DNA from: Amycolatopsis sp. 2-15
Lineage (GTDB): Bacteria > Actinomycetota > Actinomycetes > Mycobacteriales > Pseudonocardiaceae
Length of the DNA stretch: 64,000 nucleotides
NCBI RefSeq assembly: GCF_030285625.1
Contig: NZ_CP127294.1
Span: forward strand, 9,804,001 to 9,868,000
Direction: 5' to 3'
Shown here: piece by piece, positions 33,341 through 40,880 of the stretch
Layout of the letters: each line of letters starts with the position of its first letter
Position numbering within the stretch: position 1 is the first letter of the stretch
Position numbers and translations under genes: made by a program
Notes under the pieces: model-generated
The model's input: only the letters and a program-made list of their open reading frames with translations
The model's database searches: none
What the model was told of the DNA's origin: nothing

Positions 33341-33353
33341 GGTGTGCCACACC
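33341..33353. promoter_or_regulatory. Palindrome upstream of the SDR gene
   Basis: GGTGTGCCACACC has perfect 6-bp arms, in the 116-base gap between the XRE regulator and the SDR gene. It is a candidate operator for the regulator. Confidence 0.45.
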
Positions 33354-33446
33354 TAGGCAACGGCGTCCTTCCGGAAGCGTTTCGCCGCGGGCAGCCTCGA
33401 GGTCACGACGGTCCCCACGACCGCGCAGACCTCACGAGGAGTACGC

Positions 33447-34167
33447 ATGAACGGCAAGATCGCGCTGATCACGGGCGCGAGCAGCGGCATCGGCGAGGCC
33501 ACCGCCCTGCGCCTGGCCGCCGACGGTCACCACGTCGTCCTGGGCGCCCGCCGCACCGACCGGCTCGCGGCGCTCACGGAGAAGATCCGCGCGAACGGCG
33601 GCAACGCCGATTTCCGGCAACTGGACGTGACCAGTCTGGAGAGCGCGCGCGTTCGTGACGGCCGCGCACGGGAGCCACGGCCGGGTCGACGTGCTCGTGA
33701 ACAACGCCGGCGTGATGCCGCTGTCCACTCTGGACAAGCTCCGCGTCGTCGACTGGAACCGGATGATCCACGTGAACCTGCGCGGCACGCTGCTCGGGAT
33801 CGCCGCCGTGTTGCCGCTGATGGGCGAAACCGGGGGCCACATCGTGAACGTCGCGTCGACGGCCGGCCTGCGCGTGGACCCGACGGCGGCCGTGTACTGC
33901 GCCACGAAGTTCGGGGTACGGGCGCTTTCCGAAGGCCTGCGCCAGGAGAACACGAACGTCCGTGTCACCATCGTCAGCCCGGGCTTCACGCACTCCGAGC
34001 TCGCCGGCCAGGGCGGGGATCCCGAGACGCAGGCGGCGGCGCGCGCGGCGAGCGAGCAGCTGGGCATCCCGGCTTCGGCTATCGCGGACGCCATCGCCTA
34101 CGCCGTGAGCCAGCCGGCGGCGGTGGACGTGAACGAGATCGTGGTGCGGCCGACGGCCCAGACCTGA
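33447..34167 (+). pseudogene. Short-chain dehydrogenase, split by a GC-dinucleotide frameshift
   Basis: The 5' part (MNGKIALITGASSGIGEATA through RTDRLAALTEKIRANG to LDVTSLES) carries the cofactor glycine motif. The remainder (FVTAAHGSHGRVDVLVNNAGVMPLS, catalytic NVASTAGLRVDPTAAVYCATK with Ser, Tyr and Lys, ending VVRPTAQT) is in another frame. The break is in GCGCGCGCG at 33643-33651. One extra GC would give an in-frame SLES-A-R-A-F-V-T junction. Both halves look functional, so this is either very recent, phase-variable, or an error. Total would be about 241 residues, normal for an SDR. Confidence 0.78.
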
Positions 34168-34185
34168 GCCGTTGCGGAACCCTCC

Positions 34186-34320
34186 CGGCGCGGCGGGGTC
34201 CGTCGTGCCGATCCGGCGCGGCGGGGCCCGTCGTGCCAATCCCTGCGCGGCGGGACCTGTCGTGCCGAGCGGGCGCGAAGGGACCGGTCGTGCCCATCCA
34301 GCACGGCGGGTCCCGCCGCG
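34186..34320. repeat. GC-rich tandem repeat, about 28-29 bp period, four to five units
   Basis: CGTGCC recurs at 34204, 34232, 34261 and 34289 within a unit like GCGCGGCGGGGCCCGTCGTGCC. The last copy, near 34310, is degenerate. The array fills the space between the SDR stop and the SRPBCC stop (convergent genes). No gene is recognised in it. Confidence 0.75.
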
Positions 34321-34371
34321 ACACCGGATCCGGCCCGAGCAGAACCCGTTGCCGCAGAACAAGTCCGCGAA

Positions 34372-34866
34372 TCAGGCCAGGGACGCGGCCAGCTCCTCCA
34401 GCAGGTCCATCTGCTCCTGCATGCCACCCTCCATACCGGACTCGATGATGGCGTCGCGGACCTCGCGGCTGCCCGTCTCCATGAGGATCGACAGGCTGGT
34501 GCGGTCGCCCGAGCCGGCGAAGGTCGTGGTGGTGATGGCGGCGTCGTCGTCGGACGCGCCGGGGGTTTCGTAGACCTCGGTGCTGACGAGGCGTTCATCG
34601 GGCACGATCTCGCGGTACTCACCGTGGAACGCGACCTCGAAACCACCGTTGGCGTCGAGGACGTAGCGCCACCGGCCGCCGACGCGCAGGTCGATCTCGA
34701 CGGACCGCATGGTGCCACGGCGGCCCGCCCAGAAGCGCTTGACCAGATCGGGCGTGGTCCACGCGCGGTAGACGAGGCGCCGCGGGGCGGCGAACTCGCG
34801 GGTGATCAGGATCTGGTCATCGGCCGGCAGGGTCACCTTCGCCGTGCCCGTTGTCGTCTCGGTCAT
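34372..34866 (-). CDS. SRPBCC (AHSA1-like) domain protein
   Basis: A 164-residue protein: ILITREFAAPRRLVYRAWTTPDLVKRFWAGRRG, then VGGRWRYVLDANGGFEVAFHGEYREIVPDERLVSTEVYE and SILMETGSREVRDAIIESGMEGG. This is the START-like fold of the AHSA1 subfamily, which commonly pairs with an ArsR regulator. The ATG at 34866 lies inside the ArsR coding region (50-base overlap), so translation is coupled. The ligand is unknown. Confidence 0.88.
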   Translation of the reverse strand: MTETTTGTAKVTLPADDQILITREFAAPRRLVYRAWTTPDLVKRFWAGRRGTMRSVEIDLRVGGRWRYVLDANGGFEVAFHGEYREIVPDERLVSTEVYETPGASDDDAAITTTTFAGSGDRTSLSILMETGSREVRDAIIESGMEGGMQEQMDLLEELAASLA

Positions 34867-35224
34867 GGTCGCTCTCCTCGCCCGTGGATCGGTCGTCGGT
34901 GTGTTCGAGTTCCTCCAGCACGGAGTCCAGCAGCTCGAACCGCTCCTCCCAGGAGCGCTCGAACTGCCGAACCCAGTCGTGGATCGGTTTCAGGGCGCGG
35001 CCATTGAGCCGGTACAAGCGCTGACGCCCTTCGTCCCGGACGTCGACCGCACCCACTTCGCGCAGCACGCGCAGGTGTTTCGACACCTGCGGCTGCCCCA
35101 TGCCGAGCAGCCGGACGAGGTCGTTGACGGGGTACTCGCCACCGGCGAGCACATCGAGGATCTCCCGTCGCCGCGGTTCGGCCACGGCGTTGAACACGTC
35201 GGTCGTCGTCGCTGCTCGTGCCAC
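34817..35224 (-). CDS. ArsR family transcriptional regulator
   Basis: About 135 residues from GTG 35224 (VARAATTTDVFNAVAEPRRR). The winged helix is LAGGEYPVNDLVRLLGMGQPQVSKHLRVLREVGAVDVRDEGRQRLYRLN. No metal-binding Cys pair is seen, as in the ArsR proteins that accompany AHSA1 genes. The acidic C-terminus (SDHDRDDNGHGEGD) overlaps the SRPBCC start. It probably represses the two-gene operon from the palindrome at 35237-35252. Confidence 0.9.
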   Translation of the reverse strand: MARAATTTDVFNAVAEPRRREILDVLAGGEYPVNDLVRLLGMGQPQVSKHLRVLREVGAVDVRDEGRQRLYRLNGRALKPIHDWVRQFERSWEERFELLDSVLEELEHTDDRSTGEESDHDRDDNGHGEGDPAGR

Positions 35225-35236
35225 GCCGACTATCGT

Positions 35237-35252
35237 ATTCCCATATGGGTAT
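35237..35252. promoter_or_regulatory. ArsR operator-like palindrome
   Basis: ATTCCCATATGGGTAT is palindromic over CCCATATGGG and lies 12 bases upstream of the ArsR GTG start, a position that would block its promoter. Confidence 0.65.
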
Positions 35253-35255
35253 GTG

Positions 35256-35849
35256 TCAAGAGGGCGCCGGACGGGCGCGGACGTGGAACCGCTCCCCCTG
35301 TGGTCCGAAAAGGGCGAGAACCTCGCACGGCACGTCGCCGGGGTTGCCGAACCAATGCGGAACGTGCGTGTCGAACTCCACGACTTCACCCGGTTTGAGG
35401 ATCACGTCGTGCTCGCCGAGGATGAGCCGCAACTGGCCGGAAAGGACGTAGGCCCACTCGTACCCCTCGTGCACGCGCGGATCGGGGTCCGTGTCGGGCC
35501 AGTGCGGCGGGAAGATCTGCTTGTACGCGCGCAGCCCGCCGGGCCGGCGCGTGAGCGGGAAGAACGTGATGCCGTGACGCACGAAGGAGTTCGTGTGCAG
35601 CCGCGGGTCGCTGGTCGGCGCGGTGCCGACGAGCTCGTCGAGCGGCACCTGGTGGGCGCGCGCGAGGGCGAGCAGGAGCTCGAGCGTCGGCTTGCGCTGC
35701 CCGGATTCGAGGCGCGAGAGCGTGCTCACGGAGATGCCGGTGGTCTCCGACAGCTGGGCGAGTGTGGCGCTGTTCTGCTGGCGGAGCGCGCGCAGCCGCG
35801 GACCCACCGATTCGAGGACGCCGTCAACGTCCGGGAGTTCACCGTCCAT
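35256..35849 (-). CDS. XRE-cupin transcriptional regulator
   Basis: A 197-residue protein. The N-terminal helix-turn-helix is LRALRQQNSATLAQLSETTGISVSTLSRLESGQRKPTLELLLALA. The C-terminal cupin_2 is HEGYEWAYVLSGQLRLILGEHDVILKPGEVVEFDTHVPHWFGNPG. The ATG at 35849 (MDGELPDVDGVLE) is preferred over one 36 bases upstream. It is divergent from the thioredoxin-reductase-like/methyltransferase pair, a conserved actinobacterial arrangement, and so is probably its regulator. Confidence 0.9.
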   Translation of the reverse strand: MDGELPDVDGVLESVGPRLRALRQQNSATLAQLSETTGISVSTLSRLESGQRKPTLELLLALARAHQVPLDELVGTAPTSDPRLHTNSFVRHGITFFPLTRRPGGLRAYKQIFPPHWPDTDPDPRVHEGYEWAYVLSGQLRLILGEHDVILKPGEVVEFDTHVPHWFGNPGDVPCEVLALFGPQGERFHVRARPAPS

Positions 35850-35856
35850 GCCTCCA

Positions 35857-35873
35857 TTTGCTACTTCGGCAAA
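35857..35873. promoter_or_regulatory. Inverted repeat upstream of the XRE-cupin gene
   Basis: TTTGC-TACTTCG-GCAAA lies 8 bases upstream of the regulator ATG and about 70 bases upstream of the divergent reductase gene. Possible autoregulatory operator. Confidence 0.4.
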
Positions 35874-35939
35874 CACTTTTGTCAAGTCGGCGACTTCTGC
35901 GCATAGTCCGAGGGGAGGGACGAACTACAGGAGGACCAG

Positions 35940-36944
35940 GTGAACGAGAACTACGACGTCGTGGTGGTCGGCGGCGGTGCCGCAGGCCTCAGCGGCGCGG
36001 TGGCGCTGGCGCGCTCACGGCGTTCCGTGCTGGTGGTGGACGCCGGCGAGCCACGCAACGCTCCGGCCGGCCACGTGCACAACTACCTCGCCCGCGAGAG
36101 CACGCCGCCCGGCGAGCTGCTGGCATCCGGGCGTGAAGAGGTCATCGGGTACAGGGGCGAGATCGTGGCCGGGGCGGTGACCTCGGCCGCCGCGCTGGAC
36201 GGCGGGGGGTTCGTCGTGACCCTCGCCGATGGGAGGACCACGCGAGCGCGTCGCCTCCTAGTGGCGACGGGGCTCGTCGACGAACTGCCGGACATCCCGG
36301 GCGTCGCCGAGCGGTGGGGCCGCGACGTGCTGCACTGCCCGTACTGCCACGGCTGGGAGGCACGCGACCAGGCGATCGGCGTGCTGGCGACGAACCCGAT
36401 GGCCGTCCACCAAGCGCTGATGTGGCGGCAGCTGTCGGACGACGTGGTCGTTTTCCGGCACACGGCTGCGTTCGACGAGGAGCAGATCGCGCAGCTGACC
36501 GCGCGCGGGATCCGGATCGTCGGCGGCGAGGTGACGGCACTTCGGGTGGAGGACGACGCGCTCACCGGCGTGGTGCTGCGCTCGGGTGAGGTGGTGGCGC
36601 GGGAGGCCGTGGTGATCGCGCCGCGGTTCACGGCGCGGGCCGACGTGCTCGTGTCGCTGGGGCTGGAGCCGGTGGAACTGGAGGTCGACGGGCACGTGAT
36701 CGGCAGTTCGGTGCCGGCGGACGCGAACGGCGCCACCTCGGTGCCCGGGGTGTGGGTGGCCGGGAACGTGACCGACATGAAGTCGCAGGTGGTCGTGTCC
36801 GCGGCGGCCGGGCTGACGGCCGGCGCGATGATCAACGGCGATCTCGTCGCCGAGGACGTACGACGGGCGCGGGACCCTTTCGCGCACGACATGGAACGGC
36901 AGGTTGCCGCGCTGGTCGGCGACTCGACGAAACACGGGGTGTGA
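35940..36944 (+). CDS. Thioredoxin-reductase-like FAD/NAD(P)-dependent oxidoreductase
   Basis: A 334-residue protein from GTG 35940 (AGGAGGA ribosome site). The FAD site is YDVVVVGGGAAGLSGAVALA and the redox-active pair is in DVLHCPYCHGWE. ATGLVDELPDIPG and the C-terminal GVWVAGNVTDMKSQVVVSAAAG complete the fold. It lacks the full-length thioredoxin-reductase NADPH GxGxxA motif (LATNPMAVHQALMW instead), as in the DUF-type TrxR-like proteins that pair with a small methyltransferase. Physiological substrate unknown. Confidence 0.88.
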   Translation: MNENYDVVVVGGGAAGLSGAVALARSRRSVLVVDAGEPRNAPAGHVHNYLARESTPPGELLASGREEVIGYRGEIVAGAVTSAAALDGGGFVVTLADGRTTRARRLLVATGLVDELPDIPGVAERWGRDVLHCPYCHGWEARDQAIGVLATNPMAVHQALMWRQLSDDVVVFRHTAAFDEEQIAQLTARGIRIVGGEVTALRVEDDALTGVVLRSGEVVAREAVVIAPRFTARADVLVSLGLEPVELEVDGHVIGSSVPADANGATSVPGVWVAGNVTDMKSQVVVSAAAGLTAGAMINGDLVAEDVRRARDPFAHDMERQVAALVGDSTKHGV

Positions 36945-36946
36945 CG

Positions 36947-37576
36947 ATGGCTGAGCAGCACGAAGAAGTCCCGTTCGACCAGGATTCCTGGGACGAGCGG
37001 TACCGGTCGAAGCCCGCGATCTGGAGCGGGCGGCCCAACGCGCAGCTCGTGACGGAAGTCGCCGGCCTGCGCCCGGGCAGCGCGCTCGACGCCGGCTCCG
37101 GCGAAGGCGGCGACGCGGTGTGGCTCGCGCAGAACGGCTGGCGCGTGACAGCCGCGGACTTCGCGGCCACCGCCCTCGACCGGGGTGCGGCACAGGCGGC
37201 CGAGCTGGGCCTGGGCGACCGGATCCGGTGGCTGACGACCGACCTCACGACGTGGGTGCCGGACGAGAAGTACGACCTCGTCACTTCGCACTTCCTGCAC
37301 TTGCCGACGGCCCAGCGCGTCCCGATCTTCGCGCGGCTCGCGGACGCGGTGGCGCCGGGCGGGACGTTGCTCATCGTCGGCCACCACCCGACGGACGTGG
37401 AGGGCGCCGCGCACCGGCCGAATGTGCCGGACATGTTCTTCCTGGCGGAGGATGTGGCGGCGACGTTGGACGAGTCGTGGGAGTCCGTGGTGACCGATGC
37501 ACGGGAGCGGGCAAACGTGATCGAGGGGCACGAAGTGTCCATTCGCGACACTGTGTTGGTGGCGCGGAAGCAGTGA
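36947..37576 (+). CDS. Class I SAM-dependent methyltransferase (TehB-like)
   Basis: A 209-residue protein: FDQDSWDERYRSKPAIWSGRPNAQLV, then motif I SALDAGSGEGGDAVWLAQNGWRVTAADF, and SHFLHLPTAQRVPIFARLADAVAPGG. This resembles tellurite-resistance TehB or thiopurine methyltransferase relatives. It starts 2 bases after the reductase stop, so the pair is an operon and probably acts on one xenobiotic or redox-active substrate, under the XRE-cupin regulator. Confidence 0.88.
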   Translation: MAEQHEEVPFDQDSWDERYRSKPAIWSGRPNAQLVTEVAGLRPGSALDAGSGEGGDAVWLAQNGWRVTAADFAATALDRGAAQAAELGLGDRIRWLTTDLTTWVPDEKYDLVTSHFLHLPTAQRVPIFARLADAVAPGGTLLIVGHHPTDVEGAAHRPNVPDMFFLAEDVAATLDESWESVVTDARERANVIEGHEVSIRDTVLVARKQ

Positions 37577-37596
37577 GTTCCTTGGTCGGGCGCCTG

Positions 37597-37890
37597 TTGC
37601 CATTGGGTGGCGACGGGTGTCCGGCCAGGTTTCGCCGGTGAATGGCGGTTGTCGCCGTGCGGTGGCGACGGCTCGCGCGATTCGCCGGTGAGCGGCGACG
37701 GCATTCGCCAGTGCATGGCGACAGGTCGCACCATTCGCCGTTCAGTAGCGACAGCTCGCGCGATTCGCCGCTGGGCGGCCACGGCATTCACCAGTGCATG
37801 GCGACAGGTCGCACCGCTCGACTTTCAGTGGCGACGGGTCGCGCCGTCGCTCGCCGTTGGGCGGCGAGGTGTTCGCCCGTGAGTGGCGAA
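37597..37890. repeat. Array of about eleven dispersed palindromes with an 83-bp higher-order duplication
   Basis: Units start at 37597, 37632, 37652, 37682, 37705, 37735, 37765, 37788, 37818, 37851 and 37873. The pattern 30-23-30 repeats: 37682/37765, 37705/37788 and 37735/37818 are each 83 bases apart, with matching linkers (such as ACAGGTCGCACC). The array is intergenic, between the methyltransferase stop and the YjbR start. The remaining bases 37577-37948 contain no gene. Confidence 0.92.
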
Positions 37891-37948
37891 TAGCTGGTGG
37901 AAGCCCGAAACGGCGCCGAGCGGGGGCGGCCGGGCTAGCCTTGGCGGC

Positions 37949-38344
37949 ATGGCGACTTGGGAAGACGTGGCGCGACTGGGGGCACGGCTGCCGGGGACGG
38001 AGCTGGTCGTCAAGCGGGATGCGCGGTCGTGGGGCGTGAAGGGCAAGGCGTACGCGTGGGAGCGACCCTTGCGAAAGACCGATATCGACGCGCTCGGGGA
38101 CGCGGCGCCGGAGGGCGACGTGCTGGCGGTTCGGGTGCCGGACGTCGGGGCGAAGGAGGCGTTGCTGGCGGACGAGCCGGGCGTTTTCTTCACCACGCCG
38201 CACTTCGACGGGTACCCGGCCGTGCTCGTGCGGCTGGCCGAGATCGATCTGGCGACGCTTGACGAGGCACTCGTCGAAGGGTGGCTCTGCCGGGTGCCGA
38301 AGAAGGTCGGGAAGCAGTACCTGGAGGAGCGCGGCACCGGCTGA
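37949..38344 (+). CDS. MmcQ/YjbR family DNA-binding-like protein
   Basis: A 131-residue protein: MATWEDVARLGARLPGTE, then SWGVKGKAYAWERPL and PGVFFTTPHFDGYPAVLVRLAEIDLATLDEALVEGWLCRVPKKV. Length and motifs fit the YjbR fold (CyaY-like), whose function is unknown. The ATG at 37949 was chosen over one 66 bases upstream because the upstream codons overlap the palindrome array and are not family-like. Single gene. Confidence 0.82.
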   Translation: MATWEDVARLGARLPGTELVVKRDARSWGVKGKAYAWERPLRKTDIDALGDAAPEGDVLAVRVPDVGAKEALLADEPGVFFTTPHFDGYPAVLVRLAEIDLATLDEALVEGWLCRVPKKVGKQYLEERGTG

Positions 38345-38445
38345 CATTGTCCAGCCCTCCTTAACGATTCGTCCAAGATCTTTCACCTGCCCTGTCAATC
38401 GGGGCTGGGGCAGCGTGGAAAGCGAACCGATCGGGGGGAGCGCGG

Positions 38446-38690
38446 ATGAGCGGCACCGTGGTGCGGATGGCGGCGCTGGCCGCGCTCTGGGGCTCGACGT
38501 TCCTGTGGATCAAACTCGCCCTCGAAGGCTTTTCGCCAGCAGTAGTGACGGTGATCCGGTGCGCGCTCGGGTCGCTGGTGCTGCCCGGGATCGCGATGGC
38601 GGCGCGGCAGAAGCTGCCCCGAGACCGGACGACGTGGGGACGGCTGACGGTCGCGGCGTTGTTGTGCAACGTGGTGCCGTTCGCGCTGCG
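38446..38690 (+). pseudogene. EamA-family transporter, 5' fragment only
   Basis: ATG 38446 begins a good EamA start, MAALAALWGSTFLWIKLALEG, followed by VVTVIRCALGSLVLPGIAMA and WGRLTVAALLCNVVPFAL, about three of the ten helices expected. After PFAL (38692) the sequence becomes unrelated, with no hydrophobic character, and stays open into the chitinase frame. The remaining 200 residues or more are missing, so this is a truncated remnant. Confidence 0.75.
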
Positions 38691-38954
38691 GCCCGAATGG
38701 ACATGCGGCCGAAGCCGCGACGCGCGCGGACTGACTGCGAAGGCCGTCGAGCGGGCGCGGAGTTGCCGAGCGAAGGACGCCGGGGGGAGCGGGAGCCGAG
38801 CGGGGAGAGCTCGGATAGAGCTGCGGCGGATGTCGGCGGAGTCGGGGCGGAGCTGGGCGGACGGGTGGCCCGAACGGAAAGCGCAGGTCAGCGGCAGCGT
38901 TGCCGGTGGTCGGGACAGTGTGGCATCCGAATGGCGTATGGCCCGAGTCACGTT
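38691..38954. other. Gene-free, purine-rich stretch after the EamA remnant
   Basis: No gene, hairpin or repeat is recognised. The + strand is strongly G/A-rich (GGGGGGAGCGGGAGCCGAGC-like). The + frame stays open by chance from the EamA fragment to the chitinase. Confidence 0.5.
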
Positions 38955-38970
38955 ATTGGTCTATACCATT
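38955..38970. promoter_or_regulatory. DasR-responsive (dre-like) element upstream of the chitinase
   Basis: ATTGGTCTATACCATT contains TGGTCTATACCA, one base from the palindromic dre core TGGTCTAGACCA known from streptomycetes (from memory). It lies 49-64 bases upstream of the chitinase ATG. DasR would repress until an amino-sugar phosphate is present. Confidence 0.72.
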
Positions 38971-39018
38971 TGGACAAGGTTTCCCCGCTCTCCAGGTCCC
39001 CGCTGTGGAGGTTTCACC

Positions 39019-40011
39019 ATGAGGCTCCCCTCTCCCCGGAAGTTGATTGCCGCGTTGGGTGGATTGGCGGCGGTGGCCGCTGGGTTGGCTGCGCCGGCGG
39101 GTGCGGTGTCAGCGGCGCCCGCGGCGGCTGGGTCGCCGGTGCCGGTGGCGCCGTATGTGGATATGGGGGCGTGGCCGACGCCGGTGCTCTCGACGATGTC
39201 GTCGAAGGGTGGGGCGAAGGGGTTCACGCTCGGGTTCGTGACGGGCGCCGGGTGCAAGGCCAGCTGGTTCAACGCGTATGACCCGCGCTCGGCGTGGCAG
39301 GCGGATGAGATCGCGAAGATCCGGTCGGGCGGGGGTGATGTAAAGGTGTCGTTCGGTGGTGCGTCGGGGATTGAGCTGGCGCAGGCGTGCAGCAGCGTGT
39401 CGTCGCTCGCGGCGGAGTACGACGCGGTGGTGAAAGCGTACGGCCTGAAGTACATCGACCTCGACATCGAGGGGGCCGCCGTGGCCGACACGGCGTCGAT
39501 CCAGCGGCGGTCGCAGGCGCTCAAAACCGTGCAGAACAACAACCCCGGCCTGAAGATCTCGCTGACGCTGCCGGCGTTGCCCAACGGGCTCGACAGCAAC
39601 GGCCTCGGTGTGGTCAACGCCGCCAAGGCGGCGGGCGTGAACCTGGACCTGGTCAACGTGATGGCCATGGACTACTACCAGGGCGCGGGCGACCAAGGAG
39701 CGAAGGCGATCTCGGCCGCCAAGGCGACGCAGGCGCAGCTCAAGTCCATCTTCGGGCTGTCGGACGCGGCCGCGTGGAAGAAGGTCGGGCTGACGCCGAT
39801 GCTGGGCGTCAACGACTCGCAGAACGAGATCTTCTACCAGAAGGACGCCACCGCGGTGGTGAACTTCGCGAAGAGCGTGCACCTGGGCATGCTGTCGTTC
39901 TGGGAAGCCGGCCGCGACGCGAACGCGTGCAACGGCGCGCTTTACCGCTGCACCAACGTTTCCCAGCAGCCCTACGAGTTCTCGAAGATCTTCTCCGGGT
40001 ACAACGGCTGA
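39019..40011 (+). CDS. Secreted GH18 chitinase
   Basis: A 330-residue protein with a long signal peptide (MRLPSPRKLIAALGGLAAVAAGLAAPAGAVSA). The catalytic motif is KYIDLDIEG, with the general acid Glu151. VKVSFGGASG is the substrate-cleft strand of GH18 chitinases of the bacterial single-domain type, and NVMAMDYYQ supplies the conserved Met/Tyr. It has no carbohydrate-binding module. It hydrolyses chitin or acts as an endo-N-acetylglucosaminidase-like enzyme. The ribosome site is GGAGG (39007-39011). Expected DasR control from the dre-like element. Confidence 0.93.
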   Translation: MRLPSPRKLIAALGGLAAVAAGLAAPAGAVSAAPAAAGSPVPVAPYVDMGAWPTPVLSTMSSKGGAKGFTLGFVTGAGCKASWFNAYDPRSAWQADEIAKIRSGGGDVKVSFGGASGIELAQACSSVSSLAAEYDAVVKAYGLKYIDLDIEGAAVADTASIQRRSQALKTVQNNNPGLKISLTLPALPNGLDSNGLGVVNAAKAAGVNLDLVNVMAMDYYQGAGDQGAKAISAAKATQAQLKSIFGLSDAAAWKKVGLTPMLGVNDSQNEIFYQKDATAVVNFAKSVHLGMLSFWEAGRDANACNGALYRCTNVSQQPYEFSKIFSGYNG

Positions 40012-40018
40012 CCGGTGG

Positions 40019-40055
40019 CCCGGCCTGGGTGTCCACTGAGGACGCCCAGGCCGGG
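40019..40055. terminator. Bidirectional terminator hairpin between convergent genes
   Basis: CCCGGCCTGGGTGTCC (40019-40034) pairs with GGACGCCCAGGCCGGG (40040-40055) around a 5-base loop, followed by TTT. It serves the chitinase and, on the other strand, the acid phosphatase. Confidence 0.85.
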
Positions 40056-40064
40056 TTTACACCG

Positions 40065-40826
40065 TCAGGGCAGGTAGTACATCGGGTTCGGCAGCTTGAC
40101 CGGGTGATCGGCGTAACCGCCCTCGAGGTCACTGAACTGGTCCCCCAGGTTGAGTACGATGTGGGCCCCCGTCGCCTGGATGTGGGCGCGGGTGCCCGAC
40201 TTGTACTGGATCGTGGTGCAGGTCAGGCCGCACGGCAGGTAGTCCGGCGCCGTGCCGGCCGGCTTGAAGAACGCGCCCGCCGGGGCCGGGTAGCCCTCGT
40301 TCGCGAGGTTCTTCAGCGACTGCGGGCCCTGCGGGGTGCTGCGGCCCGTCAGGAAATAGACCTTCACGCCGCGCTGCGCGGCCCAGTTCGCCAGCTCCAG
40401 CACGGGCTTGTTGGCCACGAACGTGCCGTTGTCGATCGCCTGCTGCTGCTTGACCGGGTCGAACCCGAAGTCGTTGTCGGCCTCCCAGCCGTAGGTGACC
40501 TCGGACGTGTCGTCGACGTCGAGCACAATGGCCGGGCTCTTCACCGTGCCGAGCTTCTGCGTGAGGTAGCGCTTCGAGTCGGCCACGACACGCTTGGTGT
40601 CGGTGACGAACCGGCTCGAGTCCGAGTAGTGGTGTTTGCCCGACGCGTCGAGGTAGTCGCCGTAGTAGGCCTTCACGTCGTTCTTGACCTGGCCGATGTT
40701 CGCCGGCTCCCGACCGTGGGCGGCCGTCACGGCGTCGGAGCCGGCCAGCGCGGTCGCGCCACCCGCGACGGTGGCGCCGATCGCCGCGGCGGCGGCGAGC
40801 TTGAACAAGACGGGAAAACGGGACAC
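40065..40826 (-). CDS. Secreted HAD-superfamily acid phosphatase
   Basis: A 253-residue protein with signal peptide MSRFPVLFKLAAAAAIGATVAGGATALA. The HAD motif I is IVLDVDDTSEVTY, motif II is KVYFLTGRST, and the C-terminal VLNLGDQFSDLEGGYADHPVKLPNPMYYLP is typical of the class B/acid phosphatase (plant VSP-like) family. It releases inorganic phosphate from organic esters outside the cell. Monocistronic, with its own start region at 40827-40880. Confidence 0.9.
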   Translation of the reverse strand: MSRFPVLFKLAAAAAIGATVAGGATALAGSDAVTAAHGREPANIGQVKNDVKAYYGDYLDASGKHHYSDSSRFVTDTKRVVADSKRYLTQKLGTVKSPAIVLDVDDTSEVTYGWEADNDFGFDPVKQQQAIDNGTFVANKPVLELANWAAQRGVKVYFLTGRSTPQGPQSLKNLANEGYPAPAGAFFKPAGTAPDYLPCGLTCTTIQYKSGTRAHIQATGAHIVLNLGDQFSDLEGGYADHPVKLPNPMYYLP

Positions 40827-40880
40827 GGCGACCCCTCCAAGGTGAACTTCAGGTTAAGTGCGCCCGAAATCTACGCCACC

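Noticed and set aside
36251..36268. Palindrome match in the thioredoxin-reductase-like gene (TCGCCTCCTAGTGGCGAC)
   Set aside because: It encodes the conserved RRLLVATG segment of the family in a different frame from other in-gene copies, so it is probably coincidental.
37597..37890. Array could be a CRISPR
   Set aside because: Units are 18-base palindromes, linkers vary from 2 to 17 bases and are themselves duplicated rather than unique, and no cas gene is seen.
38691..38954. Purine-rich stretch might be a coding remnant of the EamA gene
   Set aside because: No hydrophobic segments appear in any of the frames I read, so it is unlike the rest of an EamA protein.
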